Positions 17,613 through 26,779 of a stretch of 64,000 nucleotides of DNA are shown one piece after another. The DNA is from Candidatus Babelota bacterium (GTDB taxonomy: Bacteria > Babelota > Babeliae > Babelales > JABDEC01): NCBI GenBank assembly GCA_013286795.1, contig JABDFA010000003.1, positions 55,491-119,490 on the forward strand, in the 5' to 3' direction. Within the stretch, counting starts at the first letter, position 1, and every line of letters starts with the position of its first letter. Under the pieces are notes generated by a model. It saw nothing but the letters and a program-made list of their open reading frames with translations, was not told the DNA's origin and ran no database searches. A program made the translations under genes and the position numbers.

Positions 17613-17819
17613 TTAACGAGCTTCTCCTGCTTCTCCAGCTTCCATATCTCTAGGTCGCTCATCTTCTTGTCTTTCTCTTGGATACTCATATCCTCCTCTT
17701 CTATTATGACGTCTGGCTCTTTCAGCGCCTCTCTTAGTTTTAGCTTCATATGGATCTTGATAAGCTTTCAACATTAATGAACTAGAGACAATTAACAAAG
17801 TGAGTAAACATTTTAGCAT
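17613..17819 (-). CDS. Small secreted charged protein
   Basis: A 68-residue protein with a signal sequence (LLTLLIVSSSLMLKA). The mature part is very hydrophilic: arginine-rich around RGAERARRHNRRGG, then acidic with DMEAGEAGEAR. I recognise no domain. The RG-rich middle could bind nucleic acid or a partner, but this is speculation. A weak AAGGAT ribosome binding site precedes the ATG, and a shared hairpin terminator follows. Confidence 0.6.
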   Translation of the reverse strand: MLKCLLTLLIVSSSLMLKAYQDPYEAKTKRGAERARRHNRRGGYEYPRERQEDERPRDMEAGEAGEAR

Positions 17820-17895
17820 GTTTGTTATCCTTTTTTTAAAATATTAAAAATACTTTTTAAATATTAAATTATTAAATTTGAAAAACTCAAGAATT

Positions 17896-18771
17896 TTACT
17901 CTTCCCTTAACCATTCATGACAGGATACATAATCATAACCATCTTCTTTATACTTTTCTAACTTGCTTAAATAGGGAGTATTTTTCCATTTTAAATGACG
18001 AATTTTCACCTGTTCTGTTTTAGAAAAAACATAATTAAAATATAGTTCATAATCTATACACATACAGGAATCAAACAATTCTGCTTTATCTATTTTTGAA
18101 CAAAAAACTTTAAAAGGATCTTCTTTATGAATATTCTTAATTAATGTAAAAATTTCTTCTAATACACATTTTTGAAAAAGCATGTGGTGTGATATACCGG
18201 AATAATTAGGATATACTTTTTTAAAATTTGGAATTACTCTTTTTAAATGAGTAAAATAAGGTTCATGAAATTCAGTTCCTGGGTTATATAATCCAGCACC
18301 TTCTGGAGTTAAAAATTCTACAGGCTTTAAAAAAATTGTATCTGCATCAACTATAAGTAGATTTGATGAAATATTAGGTATAACGAAAACACTATATATT
18401 TTTATAAACTGCTGAAAAATCCAACCTATTCGTGTTTCAGGATGATTTATAAATTGCTTAGCTTCTGTTTCATTTTTGAATATTTGGAAAGCAATATCAT
18501 ATTTAGAAAATGAAAAATTTTTTTCATCAAACCATTCTGCCTTACTCGTAAGAGGCTTCGATGATACTATGACAACCCTTCTTAAATCTTTTACATTTTT
18601 CTTTATACCATCTATTACAAAATCTAAAGTTACTTTATCTTTTTCATGACATGGGATAACACAATCAATTGGTTCATTAGTAAAACTATAACTTTTAATA
18701 AAAAATCTATTAAAAATAAATATCAAAATTATAAATAAAACCATACTAAGCAATAATCTGGATTTTATCAT
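17896..18771 (-). CDS. Membrane-anchored glycosyltransferase-like protein (DUF6492 type)
   Basis: A 291-residue protein with an N-terminal membrane anchor (LLLSMVLFIILIFIFN). The catalytic-like part begins IDCVIPCHEKDK and has LLIVDADTIFLKPVEF, a DXD motif for a sugar-nucleotide and metal. Later come SGISHHMLF and a CIDYELYFNYVF segment, as in DUF6492 proteins of capsule and lipopolysaccharide clusters. The exact sugar is unknown. Its start overlaps the end of the upstream gene by 26 bases, so the two are probably translated together. Confidence 0.7.
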   Translation of the reverse strand: MIKSRLLLSMVLFIILIFIFNRFFIKSYSFTNEPIDCVIPCHEKDKVTLDFVIDGIKKNVKDLRRVVIVSSKPLTSKAEWFDEKNFSFSKYDIAFQIFKNETEAKQFINHPETRIGWIFQQFIKIYSVFVIPNISSNLLIVDADTIFLKPVEFLTPEGAGLYNPGTEFHEPYFTHLKRVIPNFKKVYPNYSGISHHMLFQKCVLEEIFTLIKNIHKEDPFKVFCSKIDKAELFDSCMCIDYELYFNYVFSKTEQVKIRHLKWKNTPYLSKLEKYKEDGYDYVSCHEWLREE

Positions 18772-19720
18772 TCGTAATTTCTCCTTTTCTTATAATTTCA
18801 ACTTCTGATATTATAGGAAAATGATTTTCTATACGATAGTTAACAGGAAAAATTTCTATCTTAAAGTCTGAAATCTTAGAAGCCACTAAAGAATAATTTG
18901 ATTGTGATCGTATTAAACAATCAAAGTGAGTAAATGCAAAAAAATCTTGCAACACACATTTTTTAGGATTTATATATTTTTTTCTACAATCAAAAATTAT
19001 ATTATTATAACAACTTAATTGTTTTTTTATTTTTTTTAATATTCTTCTTGGATTATAATCATCTGTAAATATATATACATAAAGATTTTTATGATCAAGC
19101 AATAAAGATATTTTTTTAATTTGCTCAACATAAAAATCTAAAGGAGGAAATTTTAATGGAAAATTTAAATTAGCATAATTTTTTGTACTATTATAATCTT
19201 TAGGTGACTTAAGCAATCTATCATCAACTCCACCTCCTAAACGAACATGTACAGCTACAGATATTCGATCTTTTGGTATAGGTATATCAAATTTAAAAGA
19301 TTTTATTGGAAATATTGCTTTTTTTATTTCCTCTTTAAATAATTTATTATCCCAATCAACTTGAAAATATGGCCAATCCGGATTATATTGAAACTCTGTC
19401 TTATCTTCACTAAAATATGGAACAAGATAAAGAATATTTTTTTTAGAGTTAATCAATTCTTTTTTTAATATAATAATTTTTTCAAAATCCTTATTATTAT
19501 ATTTTTTTTCTATTATAGATAATTGCAACTGATCAGAATATTTAAAGGATTTATATATTACAGGAATATTATATTTAAAAGCTAACCATTTTGCATGAAG
19601 ATAAGATAATAAATTATCTCCCAATCTCCCTCCACTCAAAAGATATCCTACACCAGATTGAGATAAGCAATTAAATGCCTGAAAAAAAAGAATAAATATT
19701 AAACTTTTTAATCTTTTCAA
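18746..19720 (-). CDS. Fucosyltransferase-like protein (GT11-like), exported
   Basis: A 324-residue protein with an N-terminal signal or anchor (LIFILFFQAFNCLS). GGRLGDNLLSYLHAKWLA near the start and ISVAVHVRLGGGVDD near residue 170 resemble the GDP-fucose-type H-x-R-x-G motif. The later RSQSNYSLVASKISDF matches the position of the conserved serine-rich motif of alpha-1,2-fucosyltransferases. Similarity is at motif level only, so the donor is uncertain. With the neighbouring DUF6492-type and GT2 genes it probably modifies surface glycans. Confidence 0.55.
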   Translation of the reverse strand: MKRLKSLIFILFFQAFNCLSQSGVGYLLSGGRLGDNLLSYLHAKWLAFKYNIPVIYKSFKYSDQLQLSIIEKKYNNKDFEKIIILKKELINSKKNILYLVPYFSEDKTEFQYNPDWPYFQVDWDNKLFKEEIKKAIFPIKSFKFDIPIPKDRISVAVHVRLGGGVDDRLLKSPKDYNSTKNYANLNFPLKFPPLDFYVEQIKKISLLLDHKNLYVYIFTDDYNPRRILKKIKKQLSCYNNIIFDCRKKYINPKKCVLQDFFAFTHFDCLIRSQSNYSLVASKISDFKIEIFPVNYRIENHFPIISEVEIIRKGEITNDKIQIIA

Positions 19721-19748
19721 TTTCTTTAATTCTCAAAAACCAAACTTA

Positions 19749-20462
19749 TTACTTTTTTGGCCCAAAAACATATTCACAAGCTATATCTGCCAAACCTGGA
19801 GGAGCTAAATGTTTACTAACTTCTTCTTGAACTTTTTGCCTTTGCTTTTCTTGATGCTCTTGCAGTAATTTTAAAACCTCTGCCATATTGCCGGTTTCAA
19901 ATTCAGCATATCCAGCTACAACACCTATTGGATCATCGTTAAATTTAGATCTTAAAGCAAGATCTGCACCATAATCTAAAAACATTTCAATAACGTCTAA
20001 ATCAAGTTTTGAAGTAATATGTCGTGGCACCAATACTAAATATCTTAATAATGGTGTATATCTAGCTTGATCTTGTTTATTAACATCGGCTCCTGCCAAA
20101 ATTAACAATTTAATATTATCAATTTTATTATTCGCTGATGCTTTATGTAAAGCTGTTTCGCCATATTCTGTTTCTTTATTAACATCAGCTTTGGAATCCA
20201 ATAATAATTTAATAAATTTAGAATCTCTAGTTCCAGCTGCTTTTATTAAAGGGGTTTCTCCATTTCCATCTTGAATATTTACATTCGCTCCATTTTCAAT
20301 AGCCACCTTAACTTTTTCATAATTTCCTGAGTCAATTGCGCGCATTAACTGTTCACTTGCTTCAGAAATAGATTTTTTCTCTGAAGCTATTGTATTGAGT
20401 ATAAAAAAATTATTTATTAATATAGTTAATGTTACAAATTTAATTACTTTCAATTTAATCAT
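19749..20462 (-). CDS. Secreted ankyrin-repeat protein
   Basis: A protein of about 237 residues with a signal sequence and five or so ankyrin units (for example VKVAIENGANVNIQDGNGET, IKLLLDSKADVNKETEYGET, IKLLILAGADVNKQ). It ends with LAPPGLADIACEYVFGPKK, nearly the same ending as the 21206 gene. Those two and the one between them form a tandem triplet. The GGAGG of the upstream in-frame ATG (20474) is the ribosome binding site for the ATG at 20462, so that start is chosen. Probably a host-directed effector (inference). Confidence 0.85.
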   Translation of the reverse strand: MIKLKVIKFVTLTILINNFFILNTIASEKKSISEASEQLMRAIDSGNYEKVKVAIENGANVNIQDGNGETPLIKAAGTRDSKFIKLLLDSKADVNKETEYGETALHKASANNKIDNIKLLILAGADVNKQDQARYTPLLRYLVLVPRHITSKLDLDVIEMFLDYGADLALRSKFNDDPIGVVAGYAEFETGNMAEVLKLLQEHQEKQRQKVQEEVSKHLAPPGLADIACEYVFGPKK

Positions 20463-20480
20463 TAGAACCTCCATTATTCA

Positions 20481-21200
20481 TTAAATAGCATATTCAGAGA
20501 TTATATCTCGTATACCAGGAATATCTGCAAACAAATTTGCATTCTTAAGTGACTCACTTAATTCTTTTTGCATCTCTTGTTTTTTTTTTGGCCAAGCTAA
20601 TAATATTGCAACCATAGAATCGCCATCTGCTAAATTTTCGCTTGCTAAATCAATTACAGTTTCACCTTGATTGTTTTGCGCATTAAGATCAGCACCTGCT
20701 TTTAATAATTCAACCATTGTTTCTATATGATTAGATTCAGGTGCAAAAAGAATCTTTTTGTGAACTGCATACATAAGTGCAGTATTATTATTCTTATCTT
20801 TAATATTTACATCAGCATTGCCATTTATCAATTCTTGAACAATATCCAAATAACCCTCACTTGAAGCCATCATAAGAGCTGTAACTCCATCATCATTCTG
20901 TTTATTTACATCAGCCTTAGCTTTTAGAAGCAATTTGGTGATATCTATATGTCCATTTGAGGCAGCCATCATTAGAGCTGTATTACCTTTACCTTCATCA
21001 CCAAATATTATTTCATCTGTTATATTAACATCTGCTCCTTCTTTTATCGCTTTTTCAACTGTATCAATATCTTCACCTTCATAACATGCCCTATTTGCTG
21101 CTTTTGCCAATATATAATTCGGTGATTTTCTTATTTCAGATGCGCTTATTAATACTGTGTTAACTAAAATAACTAAAAAAATTAATTTTTTAGAATTCAT
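20481..21200 (-). CDS. Secreted ankyrin-repeat protein
   Basis: A 239-residue protein with signal sequence (LIFLVILVNTVLISAS). It has four to five well-formed ankyrin units, including KGNTALMMAASNGHIDITKL, VTALMMASSEGYLDIVQEL and NNTALMYAVHKK, which read as near-consensus repeats. The C-terminus is IPGIRDIISEYAI, a clear copy of the shared motif at the extreme end. It lies in the middle of the tandem ankyrin triplet, with gaps of 5 to 18 bases to its neighbours. Confidence 0.86.
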   Translation of the reverse strand: MNSKKLIFLVILVNTVLISASEIRKSPNYILAKAANRACYEGEDIDTVEKAIKEGADVNITDEIIFGDEGKGNTALMMAASNGHIDITKLLLKAKADVNKQNDDGVTALMMASSEGYLDIVQELINGNADVNIKDKNNNTALMYAVHKKILFAPESNHIETMVELLKAGADLNAQNNQGETVIDLASENLADGDSMVAILLAWPKKKQEMQKELSESLKNANLFADIPGIRDIISEYAI

Positions 21201-21205
21201 AATAA

Positions 21206-21922
21206 TTACCTTAATTGTTGTTCTTTTGGCCCAACAACATACTCACCGACTATATCTGCCAAACCTGGAGGAGCTAAATGTTCATTAACTTCTTCTTGGA
21301 CCTTTTTTCTGCGCTTTTCTTGATACTCTTGAAATAATTTTAAAACATCTGCATCAAATGGTCTATATTCATCAGCAGAAATAGCTATATAATCTATTGG
21401 TGCTCTATTGAATTTTGATTTTAATGTAAGATCTGCGCCATGATCTAAAAACAATTTAATCACATCTAACTTAAACCTACAATGTACGTTACTAAAATAA
21501 TATAATAATGGTGTATAACCTTCATTATTTTGAATATTAACATCAGCACCAGCTGAAATTAATAATTTAATATTATCTACATTATCACTTGATGCCGCTG
21601 AATGTAGAGCTGTACTACCATCTTTAGTTTTTTGATTTACAAAAGCTTTAACCTTAGAATCTAATAATAGTTTAGTAAATTTAGGATCGAGATAAGATGC
21701 TTTTACTAAAGGTGTTCCACCCCAGTCATATTCCATATCCAAATTTGCTCCATTTTCAATAGCTTTTTTTGCTTCTTTATAATCGCCTGTTTCAAGTGCA
21801 TGCCTTAACTGTTTATCTACTTCAGCAATATTTTTTTTCTCTGAAGTCATTGTATTAGACGTAAAACAATTACTTATTAATACAGTTAATGTTACAAATT
21901 TAATTAATTTTATTCTGTCCAT
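21206..21922 (-). CDS. Secreted ankyrin-repeat protein, paralogue of the 19749 gene
   Basis: A protein of about 238 residues closely related to the 19749 gene along its length: same signal region (IKFVTLTVLISNCF), the same repeat order and the same ending (LAPPGLADIVGEYVVGPKE). Ankyrin units include GSTALHSAASSDNVDNIKLL and ISAGADVNIQNNEGYTPLL. The ATG at 21922 is preceded by GGAGG; the ATG at 21934 overlaps that site. It is the first gene of the triplet and probably arose by tandem duplication. Confidence 0.85.
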   Translation of the reverse strand: MDRIKLIKFVTLTVLISNCFTSNTMTSEKKNIAEVDKQLRHALETGDYKEAKKAIENGANLDMEYDWGGTPLVKASYLDPKFTKLLLDSKVKAFVNQKTKDGSTALHSAASSDNVDNIKLLISAGADVNIQNNEGYTPLLYYFSNVHCRFKLDVIKLFLDHGADLTLKSKFNRAPIDYIAISADEYRPFDADVLKLFQEYQEKRRKKVQEEVNEHLAPPGLADIVGEYVVGPKEQQLR

Positions 21923-22108
21923 TGCGACCTCCATTTAAACCACAAATATACTTATATTATAATTGTAATAAATAACGCCTGAAAAAAGCAATAAATTTGT
22001 ATTTTTTTAATATCCAGGTTAAAAAGACAAAAAACTAATAATTTAAACTATTTAAAAACCTTATTAAAATACTTGAATAATCAGGCCAAAAAGCTTGAAG
22101 TTTTCTGA

Positions 22109-22600
22109 TTAAACCTCATTTTCTTCTTCTTCATCACCCTCTTCGTCAATGTTTAAACCACTAAGAACTTCAGACAATATTTCAGTTACAATTGTACTTA
22201 CAATTTTTGAGGATTCACCCGTAACAACAGGAGTCTTTTCAATGCATTTTTTTCCCAATGGCGACTCATAAAACTTAGCCAATTGAGATATTTCATCTGC
22301 TGTATAATGTTTGGAATATAACTCTTTCAATTGATCTCTAACAGACGCTGAACTAAGTTTTTCAGATATTTTATCAGTCACATCTTTTATATCTATAGGT
22401 TCTTCTAATTGCTCGAATGATTGATTAAGACTTTCTAGTAACATATTTTTGTTAAAGAATATATTTATAAGTTTATTCAAATCAGCATCTTGATCTGATT
22501 TAGAGAGTTCACTTTCAGCTTCTTCTTTTTTTTCTGATGAAATTATTATTGAGTTTACAGACAATAAAGACAACAAAATCAAAATATTCTTAATCACCAA
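22109..22600 (-). CDS. Secreted DUF2059-type protein
   Basis: A 163-residue protein with a signal sequence (ILILLSLLSVNSIIIS). The segment LYSKHYTADEISQLAKFYES followed by PLGKKCIEKTPVV is the hallmark of DUF2059, a helical exported domain of unknown role found widely in Gram-negative bacteria. The C-terminus is strongly acidic (DEEGDEEEENEV). Length and order are normal. No operon partner is evident; about 170 bases separate it from the ankyrin triplet. Confidence 0.78.
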   Translation of the reverse strand: MVIKNILILLSLLSVNSIIISSEKKEEAESELSKSDQDADLNKLINIFFNKNMLLESLNQSFEQLEEPIDIKDVTDKISEKLSSASVRDQLKELYSKHYTADEISQLAKFYESPLGKKCIEKTPVVTGESSKIVSTIVTEILSEVLSGLNIDEEGDEEEENEV

Positions 22601-22752
22601 AGACTCCTTTATTTTAATTATCTTTTTTAGATAATTAAATATCTTACGTTTTTATAAAATAATCAACAATCGTTTCTTACATGATTTACTTTATAACCTT
22701 TGATACAATAATAATAGCTTTGAATCAATGTAAAATATTTTAAGAGGAATTC

Positions 22753-23205
22753 ATGACTCAAAAATTACCAAGAATAGGAATCGGGGTTATTGTTGTAAAA
22801 GATAATAAAATTCTTATGAGCAAAAGAAAGAATGCTCATGGTAATGGTACATGGAGTCTTCCTGGTGGACATTTAGAATTTGGTGAATCATTGCAAGAAT
22901 GTGCTCAAAGAGAAGTCTTTGAAGAAGCAGGAATCTCTATTAAAAATATAAAAATTGGCCATGTTACAAATGATATCTTTAAAAATGAAGATAAACATTA
23001 TGTAACAATTTTTATGTTAACTGAATATGCTTCAGGAACAGTAACAAATTGTGAACCAGAAAAATGTGAAGGTTGGCAATGGTTTTCTTACGAAGAACTA
23101 ATCGATTTAAAACTATTTCTTCCCTTACAGAATTTATTAGCTCAATTAAACTATTTATCTGGAAAAGATTTATTTTTTAATAACAAAAAATTCTCTTTAT
23201 ATTAA
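22753..23205 (+). CDS. Nudix hydrolase, MutT/NUDT15-like
   Basis: A 150-residue cytoplasmic hydrolase of nucleoside diphosphate-linked compounds. The full Nudix box is present: G-x5-E-x7-R-E-x-x-E-E-x-G within GGHLEFGESLQECAQREVFE and EAGI. The surrounding pattern (RIGIGVIVVKDNKILMSKRK, GTWSLPGGH, CEGWQWFSYEEL) resembles NUDT15/MTH2-type nucleotide triphosphatases more than ADP-ribose enzymes. The substrate is not certain. The AAGAGGAA site before the ATG supports the start. Confidence 0.9.
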   Translation: MTQKLPRIGIGVIVVKDNKILMSKRKNAHGNGTWSLPGGHLEFGESLQECAQREVFEEAGISIKNIKIGHVTNDIFKNEDKHYVTIFMLTEYASGTVTNCEPEKCEGWQWFSYEELIDLKLFLPLQNLLAQLNYLSGKDLFFNNKKFSLY

Positions 23206-23295
23206 TAAATTAGATTATAAACAGAATCTAGAATTTAAAGAAAATTTCTGGTTTAATAAATATCAAAAAAAACCTTTATCATAAAGAGGGATATT

Positions 23296-24675
23296 ATGAA
23301 TTTAAGGAAATCAAAAATTTATTTATTTCTTGTTTTAAGTTGTAATCTACAAGCTTTACAGATGGATAATCCTGAAGATATTGAAACTTTATCTAAAAGT
23401 CTTAAATGCGACGCTAGTGAAATACAAACTATTATGCAGGACATGAAAAAGGAAAAAAAACAATTAATAGAAGCAGCACAACAAGGAAATAATGAACTAA
23501 TGAAAGCTGCATTTAATGGTGATGAAAAATTAGTTGCTGAGTTAATTGAGCGAAAAAAATATGATATAAATGCAAGAAATTCAAGGGGCTGCACGGCTTT
23601 AGATATTGCAATTATAAATAACCAAAAAGAAGTAGTAAAAATTTTGCTGGAAAATGGTGCTAATTTAATTAGAAAAGGACCCAAATATGATGAACATGTT
23701 TTAGAATTAGCACAAAAGCGATTAAATCATGCAACAGATGAAAAAGAATCTAAAGAAATTAGTGATATTATTGAACTCGCAATTCCTTACTCAGATATGA
23801 AGCAAGTATTTGAAATTTATGAGATAATCAATGAAAATGGATATGGAAATAGTTTACTTTTTCGAGGGGTTGGAAAAATATACAATAACCTCTATGAAAC
23901 TAATTCACAAAAGTTAACTGTAATCATTTTAGAAAATACACCACTTTCTAAAGATTTAGTAAATATTGTATCAGAATATGTTTCAGAAAATCCCTGGAAA
24001 ATATTTGCTTTACTTAACTATATAGTTGTAGGTCTCATAGATGAAATAAATGAGCTAATTCCACAAATCAAAAATCTAAATTCAAGTGAATATGGTTTTT
24101 TAAATATCATTGTAAAAAGAGCATCAGTATATTCTGCTATACAACTAGGAGTAAAATATAGAAGAACAGAAGGTAAAAATTTATTGAAGTATTTTATAGA
24201 ACATGGAGCAGATATTAATTTTGAATCACAGGGTGTAGTACCATTAATGGCCGCAATCAATGTTGAAGATGAATATGATGGTGATGCAACATTGGTCCGT
24301 TTTTTATTACAAAATAAAGCTAACCCTAATTATCTAAACAAAGAACAAGATATGACCATTCTAATGTTCGCTTGTAAATCAAAAAGCTCACAAAAGGGAA
24401 ATTTCATTAAACTCTTGTTAGAATTTGGTACTGATATTAATGGAAAAAACAAAAAAGGGGAAACAGCTTTAATGATTTGTGCGCAAAAAAGACGTTTGGG
24501 AAATGTAGTTAAATTTTTAATAGATTTGGGAGCAAATTTAAAAATTAAAGATAATTACGGTTCCACAGCCTATATGCATGCTATTCACAGTAAACAATAT
24601 TTTACCGCTGATCTTTTATATCAGGCTGATCCAGCAGCAGCGCAGCAAACAGTATTTCCATATGGATATTTATAA
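23296..24675 (+). CDS. Secreted ankyrin-repeat protein (two repeat blocks)
   Basis: A 459-residue protein with a signal sequence (KIYLFLVLSCNLQAL). A first ankyrin block lies near residues 70-130 (AAFNGDEKLVAELIERKKYD, VVKILLENGANLIRK) and a second at about 285-450 (LLKYFIEHGADINFES, IKLLLEFGTDINGKNKKGET, VVKFLIDLGANLKIKD). Between them is TPLSKDLVNIVSEYVSENPW, the shared short motif in an internal position. First of four consecutive plus-strand ankyrin genes with gaps of at most 20 bases, probably one operon. Confidence 0.86.
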   Translation: MNLRKSKIYLFLVLSCNLQALQMDNPEDIETLSKSLKCDASEIQTIMQDMKKEKKQLIEAAQQGNNELMKAAFNGDEKLVAELIERKKYDINARNSRGCTALDIAIINNQKEVVKILLENGANLIRKGPKYDEHVLELAQKRLNHATDEKESKEISDIIELAIPYSDMKQVFEIYEIINENGYGNSLLFRGVGKIYNNLYETNSQKLTVIILENTPLSKDLVNIVSEYVSENPWKIFALLNYIVVGLIDEINELIPQIKNLNSSEYGFLNIIVKRASVYSAIQLGVKYRRTEGKNLLKYFIEHGADINFESQGVVPLMAAINVEDEYDGDATLVRFLLQNKANPNYLNKEQDMTILMFACKSKSSQKGNFIKLLLEFGTDINGKNKKGETALMICAQKRRLGNVVKFLIDLGANLKIKDNYGSTAYMHAIHSKQYFTADLLYQADPAAAQQTVFPYGYL

Positions 24676-24693
24676 TTTTTTTAGGAATAAAAC

Positions 24694-25941
24694 ATGAAAA
24701 GAATTTTGCTTATTATGTCTTTATTGTTTACTTGCGTAAATTATTCTATGGAAGAAGATAAGGAACAAGATGAAAGAAATCAAAAAATAATTAAAGCTTG
24801 TGTTGCTCATAAAGATTCTGAACATATTATATCTATTATTGAAGACTCAAATTGTGATAGAGAAGATGATTTTCCTGACTCAGATAAAAAGTTATTATTG
24901 ACTATTCTATATAACAAAGAAGGTTACGCCCAAGAAGCTATTAAAGAAGGCGCTGATGTAAATAAGCTTGTAAAACCACGCTTAGATATGCTTAAAGTTG
25001 CTTGTGTATTAGGCAGACTTGAGATAGTCAGAATGTTATTAGCCTCTGGGGCACATGTAAATGCAAAAAATAAATTTGGCTCTACGGCTTTAATGTATGC
25101 TGCTATAGCAGGTAAATTTGATATAGTTAAACTTCTTTGTGAATCTGGAGCTGATGTTACCATTACAGATGAAGATGGAGATACTGCTGTTACTTCGGCA
25201 GCAATGGCTCGTTATGAAGAAATTGAAAAATATTTGTCTGAGAAAATTAATAGTGCTGAACAAAGAAGAAAAGATAATGAAAGAACATTTTTACTTTCAG
25301 TAAAAAGCAAAGATCCAACACAATTTGAAGAATTTATTAAAAATAGAATTGTAGATATAAACTTTAAAGATTTCAAACATTGGACCCCACTTATAACTGC
25401 AGCTTTTTATAATTATCCAAAACGTGTTCAATCATTACTTGAAATTGGAATAAAAAATATTGATGAGATGGATGAATATAATCAGACAGCTCTTTTTTAT
25501 GCTGCTAAGAAAAATAATCCTGAATCAGTACTTTTATTATGCCAATATGGCGCCAATGTTAATCATAAACCAAAAGACAATTCTTCTCTTTCCATAATAC
25601 AATGCTCTATTAAAAATTTTCTTCGCAACAAAGATTCTTTTGATGTTATTAAAATTCTTATATCTTATGGTGCAACAATAGATAATGATCTAATTAGTTT
25701 TGCCAAAATATCTATATTACCTGATGAAGTAATATCTTTTTTAGAGAATGATGCATTTAAATTACAAGTAATCCATAAAGATGGAGTAGCAAAAAAAGTT
25801 TTAAGAGATAAGATTTTAAATAGCACAACGTTACCCGAGGCTCTTTCTGATTTAGTATTAGATTATCATGCAAGTTATGATCTTCCAAAAGAAGAAATCG
25901 ACAAATTTTTCTATGAAGATGAACAATTTGCTTTGTTATAA
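24694..25941 (+). CDS. Secreted ankyrin-repeat protein
   Basis: A 415-residue protein with signal sequence (ILLIMSLLFTCVNYS). Ankyrin units are clear at about 85-190 (IVRMLLASGAHVNAKNKFGS, IVKLLCESGADVTITDEDGD) and 230-320 (VLLLCQYGANVNHKP). The C-terminal region has TTLPEALSDLVLDYHASY, a good copy of the shared motif. The start follows TTTAGGAATAAAAC. It lies 18 bases after the previous ankyrin gene and 7 before the next. Confidence 0.86.
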   Translation: MKRILLIMSLLFTCVNYSMEEDKEQDERNQKIIKACVAHKDSEHIISIIEDSNCDREDDFPDSDKKLLLTILYNKEGYAQEAIKEGADVNKLVKPRLDMLKVACVLGRLEIVRMLLASGAHVNAKNKFGSTALMYAAIAGKFDIVKLLCESGADVTITDEDGDTAVTSAAMARYEEIEKYLSEKINSAEQRRKDNERTFLLSVKSKDPTQFEEFIKNRIVDINFKDFKHWTPLITAAFYNYPKRVQSLLEIGIKNIDEMDEYNQTALFYAAKKNNPESVLLLCQYGANVNHKPKDNSSLSIIQCSIKNFLRNKDSFDVIKILISYGATIDNDLISFAKISILPDEVISFLENDAFKLQVIHKDGVAKKVLRDKILNSTTLPEALSDLVLDYHASYDLPKEEIDKFFYEDEQFALL

Positions 25942-25948
25942 GAAGTTT

Positions 25949-26779
25949 ATGAAATTTATATCATTATCATTTTGTTCTTTTCTTTTTATAAACCAAGCTT
26001 TTTCAATGGAATCTATGCAAGATGAGGAAATTAACATTAATGCCCAAAATGAAGATGGCTCTACCAGCTTAATGAGATCAGCGGCAATTGCAGAACTTAG
26101 CGTTGTTAAATTATTGATTAGAAGTAAGGCTGATGTAAAAATTAAAGATAATCAAGGCAATACAGCTTTACACTATGCTTTCCATGCACCATTAGGCAAA
26201 AACCATTTTGAATTAGTAAAAATATTGATACAAAATAAGGTAGATATTAATGCCAAAAATAAAAATGGAGAAACAGCGTTATGGAAATTATTCGATAATT
26301 GCTTACCAGATGGTGTTAAAAAAAGTATACATCAAGATTATCCTACATTTGTTGCTAAAAAGAATTCTGTTCGTAATTGTTTAAATGAAGGTTTAAAAAT
26401 TACTCAATTATTATTAGAAGCGAAAGCTGATCCAAATTTGAGTAATCAATCTCCTCTTTTAAGAATAACTCATTATTACATATACGATGACACTATTAAA
26501 AGCATAACATTATTTATTGTCGATCTCGCTGAAACAATGTCATTTAATGAAATAATTAAAAAAATTATTGAACTACTCTTAATACACAATGCAGACATGT
26601 TTGCTTGTAATAGAAATTGGGCAACAACATATAGTATGTTAAAACACAATGAAAATTGGGCAAAAATTATGCAAAAGTGTTTAATACAAAATAGTTCAAA
26701 TCTACCAAAAGAATTGGCTGAAATTATACATGGTTACACTGGAATTATGCCTGAATATGGCGAACAAGCTCAAAGATGA
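25949..26779 (+). CDS. Secreted ankyrin-repeat protein
   Basis: A protein of about 276 residues. The start is set at the ATG at 25949, which gives a proper signal sequence (FISLSFCSFLFINQAFS) 7 bases after the previous stop; a longer frame from 25868 would overlap the previous gene and bury the signal. Ankyrin units: EDGSTSLMRSAAIAELSVVK, NQGNTALHYAF, VKILIQNKVDINAKNKNGET. The C-terminus has SNLPKELAEIIHGYTGIMP, the most F-box-like copy of the shared motif. The stop overlaps the next start as ATGA. Confidence 0.84.
   Translation: MKFISLSFCSFLFINQAFSMESMQDEEININAQNEDGSTSLMRSAAIAELSVVKLLIRSKADVKIKDNQGNTALHYAFHAPLGKNHFELVKILIQNKVDINAKNKNGETALWKLFDNCLPDGVKKSIHQDYPTFVAKKNSVRNCLNEGLKITQLLLEAKADPNLSNQSPLLRITHYYIYDDTIKSITLFIVDLAETMSFNEIIKKIIELLLIHNADMFACNRNWATTYSMLKHNENWAKIMQKCLIQNSSNLPKELAEIIHGYTGIMPEYGEQAQR

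Noticed and set aside
25868..25948. Longer start for the ankyrin gene at 25949
   Set aside because: It would overlap the previous gene by over 70 bases and place 27 hydrophilic residues before the signal sequence.
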